DNA from: Thiobacillus sp.
GTDB taxonomy: Bacteria > Pseudomonadota > Gammaproteobacteria > Burkholderiales > Thiobacillaceae
Assembly (NCBI GenBank): GCA_021166845.1
Contig: JAJPEP010000103.1
Span: 1-40,164 of the forward strand
DNA length: 40,164 nt
Direction: 5' to 3'
Positions 6,920 to 14,609 of this stretch are shown piece by piece. How positions within the stretch are numbered: the stretch's first letter is position 1; the number at the start of each line of letters is the position of its first letter. Position numbers and translations under genes: made by a program. The notes beneath the pieces were generated by a model that worked only from the letters and a program-made list of their open reading frames with translations, searched no databases and was not told where the DNA came from.

Positions 6920-7555
6920 TCAGATGTCGCCCTTTTTCCAATCTTGCGGACCCACGAATACCTTCTCAACCACTCCATTTTTGTCAATCACAAACGACGT
7001 CGGCAAACCGCGAATACCGAGTCGGGTGGAAACACCCTCCGCGCTCAGTGCATCGTTGGGCGCAACGTACAGCGAGGTGGTCTTCAGGCTCTGTTCCTTC
7101 TTGAGGACATGCATGGTTTTCACTGAGTTGGGGATGACCGCTTTCGGTCCGCCCATCAGGGCAGCACCCACTGTGTCCGCATTGATGAAAACCACGTTGA
7201 TGCCGCGACCATGCCGCGACGTGAAGTTTTCGATCTTGACCAGCTCGTTTACCGAGATCGGCACCGCAGAGATGAAGAACACAACCATGGAGCGTTTGCC
7301 CTGCACCACCTTGCCAAGATCGACTTTTTCACTATTCATGCCATAGGCATCGAAATCGAGCGGCAGCTTGTTGCCAACCGCCACAGGATCGATGTAGACC
7401 TGTCCACCCACCTGTTCCGCGGTGGGGAAAGTGCCGTCTTTGCTGTCAGCCAGCGCCGTCCCCACGGGCAGAGCCAACAGGCTTGCCAGTGACATAAAAG
7501 TGCATGTGGACTTGATCCGCCCCCTCACTCTATTTTGACTTGCTCGAATTTTCAT
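6920..7555 (-). CDS. Exported thioredoxin-fold protein lacking the CxxC motif, first gene of the operon
   Basis: The protein has 211 residues starting at ATG 7555, supported by GGAGG ten bases upstream; an upstream TTG at 7567 would contain that site. A signal peptide ends near TALA/DS. The fold is TlpA/peroxiredoxin-like: KRSMVVFFISAVPISVNEL stands where FWATWCxxC normally occurs, and RGLPTSFVIDKNGVVEKVFVG carries the cis-proline TxxVID strand. Both active cysteines are replaced (A-V-P-I) and the mature protein has no cysteine, so it cannot do thiol-disulfide exchange. It may be a metal chaperone or structural partner of the dehydrogenase. A sigma-54 promoter at 7662-7676 gives a leader of about 95 bases. 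Confidence 0.85.
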   Translation of the reverse strand: MKIRASQNRVRGRIKSTCTFMSLASLLALPVGTALADSKDGTFPTAEQVGGQVYIDPVAVGNKLPLDFDAYGMNSEKVDLGKVVQGKRSMVVFFISAVPISVNELVKIENFTSRHGRGINVVFINADTVGAALMGGPKAVIPNSVKTMHVLKKEQSLKTTSLYVAPNDALSAEGVSTRLGIRGLPTSFVIDKNGVVEKVFVGPQDWKKGDI

Positions 7556-7633
7556 GTTCGCCTCCAAGAGTTCACCCCATCCTCACTTATGCCGCCCGGA
7601 CGGCGGATACATCCATCACAAACGGATTGAGGG

Positions 7634-7650
7634 TGCGACAACATGTCGCA
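7634..7650. promoter_or_regulatory. Perfect dyad at the predicted transcript start of the thiocyanate operon
   Basis: TGCGAC-AACAT-GTCGCA is a perfect 6-bp inverted repeat that begins at the predicted +1 (about 7650) of the sigma-54 promoter. It could be a repressor operator or a 5'-terminal hairpin protecting the long mRNA. No other sequence evidence separates these. Confidence 0.45.
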
Positions 7651-7661
7651 AGCTACATAAA

Positions 7662-7676
7662 GCATTTAGCGTGCCA
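7662..7676 (-). promoter_or_regulatory. Sigma-54 promoter of the thiocyanate dehydrogenase operon
   Basis: Minus strand TGGCACGCTAAATGC, with GG at 7674-7675 and GC at 7662-7663, exactly ten bases apart. It agrees with the consensus TGGCACG-N4-TTGC except for one T to A. It faces the 7555 start, about 107 bp away. An activator box (7740-7755) lies 64 bp upstream. Confidence 0.75.
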
Positions 7677-7727
7677 CATTTATTTATCAATATAAACAAT
7701 TGGTTACAAGATCATGCGTGGGTGACA

Positions 7728-7756
7728 TGTTTCGAAAACCGTTCCACGATGAAACG
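7728..7756. promoter_or_regulatory. Upstream activator site for the thiocyanate operon
   Basis: TGTTTCG at 7728-7734 and ATGAAACG at 7749-7756 are inverted arms. The right part, 7740-7755, reads CGTTCC-ACGAT-GAAAC, identical in its 11 fixed bases to boxes at 494-509 and 27227-27242. The position relative to the -24 element fits an NtrC-type enhancer. Binding by the regulator encoded at 17617-18987 is inferred. Confidence 0.6.
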
Positions 7757-7889
7757 TTGCGCCGTGCGGGTCTTCTCCTTATCAACCGTATCGGCGAGCT
7801 CGCGAGACATTCCATTGTGTTGATACGCTTCCTCTCGGCCACTCGCGGTAGGAGTTGTGCCAAGTAAGTGCGTCCTGCCGGACGCACCC

Positions 7890-7916
7890 AAAAAAAAGAA
7901 CCGGCGGATGCCGGTT
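7890..7916 (-). terminator. Rho-independent terminator
   Basis: On the minus strand AACCGGC-ATCC-GCCGGTT forms a perfect 7-bp stem with a 4-base loop, followed by C and eight T. It lies between two minus-strand sigma-54 promoters (7986 and 7662), with no protein gene upstream of it, so it ends either a small RNA or leftover transcription. Confidence 0.8.
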
Positions 7917-7974
7917 CAAAAGAGGAGAGGACAGGACAGCGCATGCCGGAAATTTGGCATGGAACACTTTCCAT
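7890..7974 (-). ncRNA. Candidate sigma-54-dependent small RNA, about 85 nt
   Basis: The interval is bounded by a sigma-54-like promoter (7986-8000) and a strong terminator (7890-7916), and contains no credible ORF. The predicted RNA has a 5' hairpin region (either ATGGAA/TTCCAT at 7959-7974, or CATGCC/GGCATG spanning about 7942-7961). Next comes an unpaired pyrimidine-rich stretch, CTGTCCTGTCCTCTCC, complementary to Shine-Dalgarno sequences, and then the terminator stem. Hairpin, C/U-rich linker, terminator is a usual trans-acting sRNA design. It could instead be a dead leader left by a deleted gene. Confidence 0.4.
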
Positions 7975-7985
7975 CACATAACAAA

Positions 7986-8000
7986 GCACGAACAATGCCA
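7986..8000 (-). promoter_or_regulatory. Sigma-54 promoter candidate of the small RNA
   Basis: Minus strand TGGCATTGTTCGTGC keeps GG-N10-GC spacing and closely matches the soxY element at 427-441, including flanking GCCAGAT and TAAAACAA stretches. The block therefore seems to be a duplicate of the soxY promoter. A related activator box lies 64 bp upstream. Confidence 0.55.
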
Positions 8001-8063
8001 GATAAAATATCCATGTAAAACAAAACGCTATACGTACAATCCCGGCGGCGGGATTACAAATCG

Positions 8064-8110
8064 TTTTCAAAGCGAAACAAATTTGCTTCCACCGTTTACG
8101 GTTTTGTTTC
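8064..8110. promoter_or_regulatory. Activator-box-like sequences upstream of the 7986 promoter
   Basis: 8064-8078 reads TTTTC-AAAGC-GAAAC, a variant of GTTCC-N5-GAAAC, starting 64 bp from the -24 element; the 7740 box has the same offset from its own promoter. A further GTTTC half-site is at 8106-8110. Confidence 0.4.
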
Positions 8111-8176
8111 AAAAGGACATTCAGCGGGATGCCGGTTGCGTTCCGACCGGCCCTTCCCCCAGGGCTGCTCCGGGCT

Positions 8177-8281
8177 GGTCACGAATCGATGCGAACCAGG
8201 CTGCCTGTCTTGGCGGCGGACGACATCACCCGGGCCACCGTCTCAATAATGCGCATGGCGGCCAGCGCGGATGTTCAGTTC
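8177..8281 (-). pseudogene. exbD 3'-end remnant
   Basis: About 105 bp are clearly similar to the end of exbD (10543-10645). Both contain GGCGGCGGACGACATCACC, then similar GCCACCG(C/T)CTCA and ATGGCGG stretches. The copy has single-base and 3-4-base indels that break the frame, and similarity stops at about 8283. It is a decayed duplicate on the far side of regBA. The remaining 8282-8541 holds no gene that I can support. Confidence 0.7.
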
Positions 8282-8541
8282 TTGCCAGGGCACCGGCACG
8301 CGCCGACACGAACCGGTTGTGACGCGGCGCCGATCCGCGATGTCATGTCATGTTCGCTCGCGCGAGTCCGGTGCATCGGGCTCTAGCATGACTATTGCTC
8401 AACTGAAGCCCGAAGGGTCGGGGCCTCCCGCCGGAGTCGGGGCCGGATTGCTTCCCCACCCCGGGGAACGGCCATCTGGCGGCGCTGAAGCGTGATGCCC
8501 CGGGAACAGTTCATCAATGATCGGAGATCGGCATTCGCCCC

Positions 8542-9918
8542 ATGGATTCCAGATTGAAACACACGCGTTCCGACATGCCCGACGCCGGCCGGCCGAGTGC
8601 GATCCCTACCCCGTTGCGGCGCCTGGTTCGGCTGCGCTGGTTCGAGATTGCCGCCCTGGCGACAGCGCTCCTGATCGCCGGCTACCCGCTGGAAATGACG
8701 CTCCCCTATGGCCCGCTGTGGGGAATCCTCGCCGTGATGGTGTTGCTCAACCTGATGACGCACGGCCAACTGGTCATGACGTCCGCGCCCGCCGGCCGGG
8801 CGGTCCTGGTGCACCTGACGCTCGACGTCCTGACGCTGTCGGCGCTGCTATATTTCACTGGCGGAGCGGTCAACCCCTTCGTTTCACTTTTGCTTGTGCC
8901 GCTCATTATCGCGGCCACCACGCTGCCGCTCATCGAGGTAGGCATCATGACCGCCGTCGCCCTGGGGGCGTATTCGATCCTCATGGTCGTCAACGTCGCG
9001 CTGCCGCCTGTCGTGCATGGACCGCTCGACTGGCTGGACACGGCGATACTCGCGCTGCTGGGCGCTGACCTCGGGCATACGGCGCACTCCAGGGGCCACG
9101 GCTTCGGGCTTCATGTCTTCGGTATGTGGCTCAACTTTGTGATCAGCGCGACCTTGATCGCTCTCTTCATCGCCCGGATGGCCGCGGCCCTGCGGCGCCG
9201 CGATGTCGCCCTGTCAAGGGCGAGAGAGGATGCGCTGCGCAACGAGCAGATTCTTGCCCTCGGCACCCTCGCCGCGGGCGCCGCGCATCGCCTGGGCACG
9301 CCGCTGACGACGATGGCCGTGATTCTCAATGAGCGGCGCATCGCCCATTCCGGCGATGCCGCGCTGGATGCCGACATGGCGCTATTGGAACAACTGGTCC
9401 GCAACTGCAAGACCATCCTCTCCGAGATTCTTTGTTCCGCCGGCCAGGTGCGCAGCGAGAGCGGCACGCTAGTCGCGCTGGACCAGCTGGTCGCCAGGAC
9501 TCTTGAGCAATGGCACGTCATCCGTCCGTCTGCCGGCATCGAGCTCGATCTCGACACCGGCACGCCGGCCCCCGACATTCTTGCGGATCGGACGCTGGAA
9601 CAGGCCCTGCTGAATCTGCTCGACAATGCCGCCGACGCCTCGCCTGTCGGCTTGGCCCTGCGTTGCAGGTGGAGCAGCCGCGAGGGCGTGCTTGAAATCC
9701 TCGACCGGGGACGTGGCATCGACGCCACGATTGCCCAGCGTATCGGACAGGCCTTTTTCTCGACCAAGAAGGCGGGCGGCGGCATCGGCATCGGCATGTT
9801 TCTGTCCAACGCCACCATCGAACGCTTCGGCGGCAGGGTGGAGCTTTCCAACCGGCCGGAGGGCGGGGCGTGCACCCGTATCTGTCTGCCTCTTGCCGTA
9901 TCCGCATCCGCGAGCTGA
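8542..9918 (+). CDS. regB: RegB/PrrB-type redox sensor histidine kinase
   Basis: The protein has 458 residues. Six hydrophobic segments span about 30-220. They include GGAVNPF (about 107-113), the conserved quinone-binding box of RegB, and a conserved LLVPLIIAATTLP helix after it. The H-box is AAGAAHRLGTPL with the phosphorylated histidine at H249. The redox-active cysteine of the family is present as C289 in LVRNCKTIL. The C-terminal ATPase has NLLDNAADAS, DRGRGI and GGIGIGMFLS. RegB senses ubiquinone pool and oxygen state and phosphorylates RegA, regulating carbon fixation and respiration in autotrophs. The response regulator gene follows after 6 bp. The ribosome site is weak (GGAG 15 bases upstream); M at 8575 is an alternative start. 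Confidence 0.92.
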   Translation: MDSRLKHTRSDMPDAGRPSAIPTPLRRLVRLRWFEIAALATALLIAGYPLEMTLPYGPLWGILAVMVLLNLMTHGQLVMTSAPAGRAVLVHLTLDVLTLSALLYFTGGAVNPFVSLLLVPLIIAATTLPLIEVGIMTAVALGAYSILMVVNVALPPVVHGPLDWLDTAILALLGADLGHTAHSRGHGFGLHVFGMWLNFVISATLIALFIARMAAALRRRDVALSRAREDALRNEQILALGTLAAGAAHRLGTPLTTMAVILNERRIAHSGDAALDADMALLEQLVRNCKTILSEILCSAGQVRSESGTLVALDQLVARTLEQWHVIRPSAGIELDLDTGTPAPDILADRTLEQALLNLLDNAADASPVGLALRCRWSSREGVLEILDRGRGIDATIAQRIGQAFFSTKKAGGGIGIGMFLSNATIERFGGRVELSNRPEGGACTRICLPLAVSASAS

Positions 9919-9924
9919 CGACCC

Positions 9925-10482
9925 ATGGAACACCTCGACGACAACGACAACCAGCCGAGCCTGATGCTGGTCGATGACGATGACACCCTGCGCGAAGTGC
10001 TGGGGCGCGCGCTCGCCCGCCGGGGCTTCGTCGTCACCGAGGCGGCCAGCGCCGAGGAAGCCTGCGAACTGGCGGAAGCGCGCCAGCCCGAATATGCCGT
10101 GGTCGACCTCAAGCTTCCGGGGGTTTCCGGCCTGGAACTCGTCAGGCGAATGGTGGGGCTGGATGCGGGCACTCGCATCGTCGTCCTGACCGGCTATGCC
10201 AGCATCACGACGGCAGTCGAGTCCATCAAGCTCGGCGCCGTCCACTATCTGGCCAAGCCGGCCAATACCGACGAGATCGTCTCGGCGCTCGGCCGTCAGA
10301 AAGGCGTGGCCGAGATCCCCATCGCCACTGCCCACCTTCCGGTCGGGCGGGTGGAATGGGAACACATCCAGAAGGTTCTCACTGAAAACGAGGGAAACAT
10401 TTCCAAGACGGCCCGTGCGCTCAGCATGCATCGTCGCACTCTGCAGCGCAAACTGCTCAAGCGCCCCCCGCGCGCAGCCTGA
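9925..10482 (+). CDS. regA: RegA/PrrA-type response regulator
   Basis: The protein has 185 residues. The receiver domain starts LMLVDDDDTLREVLGRAL and the phospho-acceptor is D61 in AVVDLKLPG, with T/K partners in VLTGYASITTAV and LAKPAN. A proline-containing linker leads to a Fis-type helix-turn-helix (GNISKTARALSMHRRTLQRKL). Length and the linker-HTH arrangement are typical of RegA/PrrA/ActR. It is paired with the RegB-type kinase just upstream. Which genes it controls cannot be read from the window. It runs toward exbD, and the 42-bp gap between the two stop codons contains a poly-G tract and no obvious terminator. Confidence 0.92.
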   Translation: MEHLDDNDNQPSLMLVDDDDTLREVLGRALARRGFVVTEAASAEEACELAEARQPEYAVVDLKLPGVSGLELVRRMVGLDAGTRIVVLTGYASITTAVESIKLGAVHYLAKPANTDEIVSALGRQKGVAEIPIATAHLPVGRVEWEHIQKVLTENEGNISKTARALSMHRRTLQRKLLKRPPRAA

Positions 10483-10502
10483 CGTCGGCTGGGGGAGTAG
10501 GC

Positions 10503-10514
10503 GGGGGGGGGGGG
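10503..10514. repeat. Poly-G tract (12 G)
   Basis: An uninterrupted run of twelve G in the gap between the converging regA and exbD genes. It could vary in length or be miscalled in sequencing. It is outside both coding regions, so it should not affect protein sequence. Confidence 0.8.
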
Positions 10515-10524
10515 CCGGAAGTCG

Positions 10525-10944
10525 CTAGTTTCGCGCCGGATCGGTCACGAATCCGATGCGCACCAAGCCGGCCCTGGCGGCGGACGACATCACCTGAGCC
10601 ACCGCCTCATAATGCACATGGCGGTCGGCGCGGATGTGCAGCTCGGGTTGCGGCTGTTTCTTCGCTTCCACGGCAAAGCGTGCCGCCAGTTCCGGCCGGG
10701 TCACCAGCGCGCCGTTCCAGAAAAGGAAGCCATTCTCGCGTATGCCGAACTCGATATGCTCGGGCTGGGTGATGTTGGGCGTACTGCTGGCCTTGGGCAG
10801 ATCGATCTTGACGGAATGGGTGAGCAGGGGCGCGGTGATGATGAAGATCACCAGCAGCACCAGCATCACATCCACCAGCGGCACCACGTTGATTTCCGCC
10901 ATCGGGCCTTGATGGCGTCGCGGGTCGAAGCTTCCCATGGCCAT
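10525..10944 (-). CDS. exbD: ExbD, TonB-system membrane protein
   Basis: The protein has 139 residues. The cytoplasmic MAMGSFDPRRHQGPMAEINVVPLVDVMLVLLVIFIIT is the ExbD signature: the NVVPLVDVMLVLL helix carries the essential aspartate (about D25). A periplasmic alpha/beta domain ends in the recycling-type motif HYEAVAQVMSSAARAGLVRIGFVTD. It converts proton flow to TonB movement with ExbB. It follows exbB by 4 bp. A broken copy of its 3' end lies at 8177-8281. Confidence 0.95.
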   Translation of the reverse strand: MAMGSFDPRRHQGPMAEINVVPLVDVMLVLLVIFIITAPLLTHSVKIDLPKASSTPNITQPEHIEFGIRENGFLFWNGALVTRPELAARFAVEAKKQPQPELHIRADRHVHYEAVAQVMSSAARAGLVRIGFVTDPARN

Positions 10945-10948
10945 GTCG

Positions 10949-11701
10949 TTACTCCTTCGCGAATGTGCGCTGTTCCAGTTTCACTACAGGACGCGGCGGG
11001 CGTCCCTCGCCTGCCGAACTGTTGGCTTTTTCGCCCACGGTAATCACCGTGTACAGGTCGTGCGCGAAGGCATCGAGCTTGGCCAGCCAGACGCGGTTGC
11101 GCCGTGTGAACGCGTTGTAGGCAAGCACCGCGGGGATGGCGACCGCCAGACCGACGGCGGTCATGATGAGTGCCTCGCCGACAGGGCCCGACACCTTGTC
11201 CAGCGTACCCTGGCCCGACAAACCGATGTTGACCAGCGCGTGATAAATCCCCCAGACGGTGCCGAACAAACCGATGTAGGGCGCGGCGGAGCCGGCCGAG
11301 GCCATCATGGTGAGGCCTTGCTCCACCCGCATCGCCTCCTGGTCGATGCCGTTGCGCAGCAGACGCGTGAGGAACTCGCCCAGCCCGCCGGCCGCGGCCA
11401 GTCTTTGCATGCCATGCCGATGGTTGTTATGGGCGGCCTCAAGCGCTTGGTGCGCCAGTTCGGCGAATGCATTGTCCACTGGCTGCTGTCGCAGTGCGGC
11501 GCCCAGGTCCAGCAGCGAATCGGCTGCCCAGAACTGTTTGAGGAAAGCTTCGGCGCGGCGCCCCGCCAAGTAATTTGACAGCGCCTTGGTCGCAATCAGA
11601 TACCAGCTCGCCACCGAGAGTGAGAGCAACAGCAACAGCACGATGCGTCCGAGCGTGTCGGTCTGCGAGAGGAAGTGGGCAAAGCCCAGGCTGTTTTCCA
11701 T
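10949..11701 (-). CDS. exbB: ExbB, TonB-system proton channel
   Basis: The protein has 250 residues from MENSLGFAHFLSQTD, with AAGGACG upstream inside the end of tonB; the longer ORF to 11965 only reads antisense through tonB. It has three membrane helices (near residues 17-37, about 140 and about 185) and the conserved GSAAPYIGLFGTVWGIYHAL and GEALIMTAVGLAVAIPAVLAYN blocks. It works with ExbD and TonB encoded on either side. It lies 2 bp from tonB, so the genes form an operon with the receptor. Confidence 0.95.
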   Translation of the reverse strand: MENSLGFAHFLSQTDTLGRIVLLLLLSLSVASWYLIATKALSNYLAGRRAEAFLKQFWAADSLLDLGAALRQQPVDNAFAELAHQALEAAHNNHRHGMQRLAAAGGLGEFLTRLLRNGIDQEAMRVEQGLTMMASAGSAAPYIGLFGTVWGIYHALVNIGLSGQGTLDKVSGPVGEALIMTAVGLAVAIPAVLAYNAFTRRNRVWLAKLDAFAHDLYTVITVGEKANSSAGEGRPPRPVVKLEQRTFAKE

Positions 11702-11703
11702 GA

Positions 11704-12399
11704 TCAACGTCCTTCGAGGGTGAAATTGAATGGCTGCGTCGCCAGCGAGCGGACGGCCTGGCCCTCGCGTTGCGCCGGGTGACAGCGCCAGGTTCTGACT
11801 ACCGCGAGCGCGGCGGCATCGAGCCGGCTGAAACCGCTGCTGGCAAGCACCTGCGCCGCGCTCACCCGTCCCGTTTCGTCCAGTTCCACCCGTAGCACGA
11901 CCTTGCCGGTTTCGCCCAGTCTGCGTGCCATGGGCGGATAGGAGGGCGGAGTGCGTTCCGGGCAAGCCACCGCCAGTTCCGACGCCAGCGTCACCGGCCC
12001 GGCTGGCATGGGCGGCGGTGCGACCGGCGCGAGCGGCTCGGCTGGCGCCGGTTCGGCTTCAGGTGCGGGCGCGATCGCCGGCGCCGGCGGTGGGACCGGC
12101 TCGACCGCCTCCAGCGGCGAGGTCACCGGCGCTTTGACCGCCAGGTGCCTGTGCGGCGGCTCGACCGGAGGCGGCGCCTTGCGCTTGACCGGCTTGGGCA
12201 CGACCGGCGGCGGAACCACCGCCGGCCGCGGCTTCGGCGGCGGCGGGGTGATGAAATGCACGAACAGCGTCACCGCCTCGGCCGGCGGCGGAATCACCCG
12301 CGCGCTCCACAGCGCATAGAACACCACGCCGTGCAAGGCCAGCACGACGAGCACGCCCGCGGCTCGATTCCATCCCAGGCGCGCCCCTCTCCCGTTCAT
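11704..12399 (-). CDS. tonB: TonB, energy-transducing protein
   Basis: The protein has 231 residues. It has one N-terminal helix (about 13-33, AGVLVVLALHGVVFYALW) and a long Pro/Lys and then Pro/Ala-rich spacer (TPPPPKPRPAVVPPPVVPKP onward). The C-terminal domain contains PSYPPMARRLGETGKVVLRVELDETGRV and ends RTWRCHPAQREGQAVRS. It links the inner-membrane proton channel to the outer-membrane receptor encoded just upstream (36-bp gap). The spacer is richer in Ala/Glu in its second half than usual, which is not a defect. Confidence 0.95.
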   Translation of the reverse strand: MNGRGARLGWNRAAGVLVVLALHGVVFYALWSARVIPPPAEAVTLFVHFITPPPPKPRPAVVPPPVVPKPVKRKAPPPVEPPHRHLAVKAPVTSPLEAVEPVPPPAPAIAPAPEAEPAPAEPLAPVAPPPMPAGPVTLASELAVACPERTPPSYPPMARRLGETGKVVLRVELDETGRVSAAQVLASSGFSRLDAAALAVVRTWRCHPAQREGQAVRSLATQPFNFTLEGR

Positions 12400-12435
12400 T
12401 GCGCTTACCGTTGCCTCACCACAGCGTGTTCACGC

Positions 12436-14589
12436 TCACCATTTCGCCTGCAGCCCGACGACCAGAGAACGCGGCAGGCCGACCGTATACGTCGGCGCGG
12501 CTGCGGTGCCCTCGGCGGTTTCGGCGTAGCGCTCGTCGAGCAGGTTGCTGATGCTGCCGTAGACTTCCATGCCCTTGCCGAACAGATAATTGGCGCGCAG
12601 GTTGACCAGGCTATGGCCGTCGTATTTGCCGGTATTGGCGGCGTCCAGCCAGTAACTGCCGAGCCTGAACCATTCGAGCTGGAAGCGCCCGCCGTTGAGG
12701 TAGCCCGGCGAATAGCCGAGGCGGGTATTGGCGATCAGACGCGGCGCGGTTTCCATTTCGTTGCCGCTGTAGTCGGCGGTTCCCGACACGATCCAGGTCT
12801 CGTAGGTGTGTTTGGCGTACGACAGGCTGGCGTCGAGATCCCAGTCGGTCGCCAGCGGCAGGCCGAGGCCGAGTTCGACGCCGCGATGCAGCGTCTCGCC
12901 GGCGTTTACCACGGTGCGCTGGGTGGTGACCGGATCGGTGTAGCTGACGATGTCGTCCTTCTTCGTCATGTGATAGACCGACGCCTCGTAGCGCAGCGTG
13001 CCGGACTTGCCGCGCAGGCCCAGCTCATAGTTGTCGACAATCACCGGCTTCAGGTCCAGCAGCGACTCGGCGGCGGCTTGCGCCTTGATCGCGGTCGATT
13101 CCCGGCTGCCGCGGAACACCTGGCTTTCAGACGGGGTGCGGAATGAATTGCTGTAGGCCGCGAAGCCATTCAGCTCATCGTTGAATGCGTAGGCCGCGCC
13201 CAGTTTCGGGCCCCAGTGGCTGTATCCGACCTGCGTGCTGGCGGCATGGCCATACCAGCCGCTGCCCGGGAAAGCTCCCGCTGCGCCTTGGGTCGCGCCG
13301 GCGACACCACCGTTGAACTGGTTGTCGTAGTCGTACTGCATGTCGTCGTAACGGAGGCCGCCGTTCAGGCGCAGTTTGTCGGTAAGCGAGATTTCGCCGT
13401 GGACGTAGGGCGAGATTCCGCGGAAGGTCACGTCATAGTCGTAGATCTTGACCGGATCGACCGCGGTGTTGAGGCTGTAGGTGGTGCCGCCGTAGGGATT
13501 GGTCGTCTTGCCGAGGCTGAGCGAATCCTCGTCGCGCGATCCCGGGCTGTAGTCAAAATCGAGGCCGACGATGAGCCGGGCCCGCATCGGCTCGAAGTCG
13601 CGGCGGTATTTGCCGAGAAAGCCGAACGACTGGTTTTTCGTGACGTACGAACTGGGGTCGTAGCCGACGCTCCAGTTGGGAATGATCTCCATGCTGTTGT
13701 CGCGAACGTACGGGGTGATCGACAGCAGCGCGTTCGCGGTCTCCTTTTCGTAGGCCGTCGACAGCCGGAACGCGTCGACCTGGCGGTAGGAAAACGGCAC
13801 GTTGTTGGTGCGCGGCGCGGCGTCGAATTCGCCCTGGCTCAGCCTGCCGACATGCTGCTGGTCGACCTTGGAAAACGACACGATGGTTTTCAGCAACGCC
13901 TCGTCGTCGAGCACGCGATCCCAGCGCGCGGTGCCGGCCTGGCGGTCGTAGCCGGCGTCTTCCTGCCAGCCGTCGGTACGGGTCAGGTTCAGGCTGGCGC
14001 GCCAGGCATCGTCGCCTTTCGAATTGCCGCCGCTCATCAGCACGCGGCCCCAGCCATGCGATCCGGCTTCGCCGGTCAGTTCGAATTCAGGCTTCCGCGG
14101 TGGCGTACGGGTGAGGACGTTGATCGTTCCGCCGATCGCATCCGAGCCATAGAGCGCGCTGCCCGGCCCTTTCATCACCTCGATGCCGCCCGACTGCGGA
14201 ACGTTGATTTCGTAGAGCGCGTTGTGGTTGAAGAAGCCGGTGGAGCGGGTCGGAATGCCGTCTTCGAGATAGAGATAGACCGCGCTGGTCGTCAGCGGCT
14301 GGCGGATCGCGGTCGAATGCCCCTCGCCCGACAAGTTGCTGACCCAGACGCCGGGGACCTGGTTGAGGATGTCCTTCGGGTGGGCGGGCCGGGTTTCGCG
14401 CAGGGTCTGGTCCTTGATGATGCCGACCGTGGCCGGCGTCTCGCTCAGCAGCTCGCCTTCGCGGGTGCCAGTCACGGTCATTTCCGGGAGCGCCGCTTCG
14501 GCGGGCGAGGATACGCCGGGCTCCGCCGCCCAGACCGGGGATGTACACAACACGCCAGCCAGCACGAGCGGAATAGGATTCGGTTTCAT
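12436..14589 (-). CDS. TonB-dependent outer-membrane receptor, substrate unknown (copper suggested by context)
   Basis: The protein has 717 residues from MKPNPIPLVL, with CGGAGACC upstream. It has a signal peptide to VWAAE and a TonB-box-like EMTVTGTREGELL. The plug domain includes HPKDILNQVPGVWVSN, LYLEDGIPTRSTGF and IEVMKGPGSALYGSDAIGGTINV. A 22-strand barrel ends GLQAKW with the terminal aromatic residue. The FNHNALYEIN loop after the plug mark recurs in receptors of the copper/haem-like group. No siderophore genes accompany it. Downstream are tonB, exbB and exbD. Upstream are an exported CxxC thioredoxin and a Cys/His-rich propeller, so metal uptake, perhaps copper for the dehydrogenase and SOD, is my inference. 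Confidence 0.9.
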   Translation of the reverse strand: MKPNPIPLVLAGVLCTSPVWAAEPGVSSPAEAALPEMTVTGTREGELLSETPATVGIIKDQTLRETRPAHPKDILNQVPGVWVSNLSGEGHSTAIRQPLTTSAVYLYLEDGIPTRSTGFFNHNALYEINVPQSGGIEVMKGPGSALYGSDAIGGTINVLTRTPPRKPEFELTGEAGSHGWGRVLMSGGNSKGDDAWRASLNLTRTDGWQEDAGYDRQAGTARWDRVLDDEALLKTIVSFSKVDQQHVGRLSQGEFDAAPRTNNVPFSYRQVDAFRLSTAYEKETANALLSITPYVRDNSMEIIPNWSVGYDPSSYVTKNQSFGFLGKYRRDFEPMRARLIVGLDFDYSPGSRDEDSLSLGKTTNPYGGTTYSLNTAVDPVKIYDYDVTFRGISPYVHGEISLTDKLRLNGGLRYDDMQYDYDNQFNGGVAGATQGAAGAFPGSGWYGHAASTQVGYSHWGPKLGAAYAFNDELNGFAAYSNSFRTPSESQVFRGSRESTAIKAQAAAESLLDLKPVIVDNYELGLRGKSGTLRYEASVYHMTKKDDIVSYTDPVTTQRTVVNAGETLHRGVELGLGLPLATDWDLDASLSYAKHTYETWIVSGTADYSGNEMETAPRLIANTRLGYSPGYLNGGRFQLEWFRLGSYWLDAANTGKYDGHSLVNLRANYLFGKGMEVYGSISNLLDERYAETAEGTAAAPTYTVGLPRSLVVGLQAKW

Positions 14590-14609
14590 GCGGTCTCCGT
14601 TGTCTTCGT

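Noticed and set aside
7868-7887. GTGCGTCC-TGCC-GGACGCAC hairpin as a plus-strand terminator
   Set aside because: It is followed on the plus strand by A, not T. No plus-strand gene ends there. The terminator next to it works only on the minus strand.
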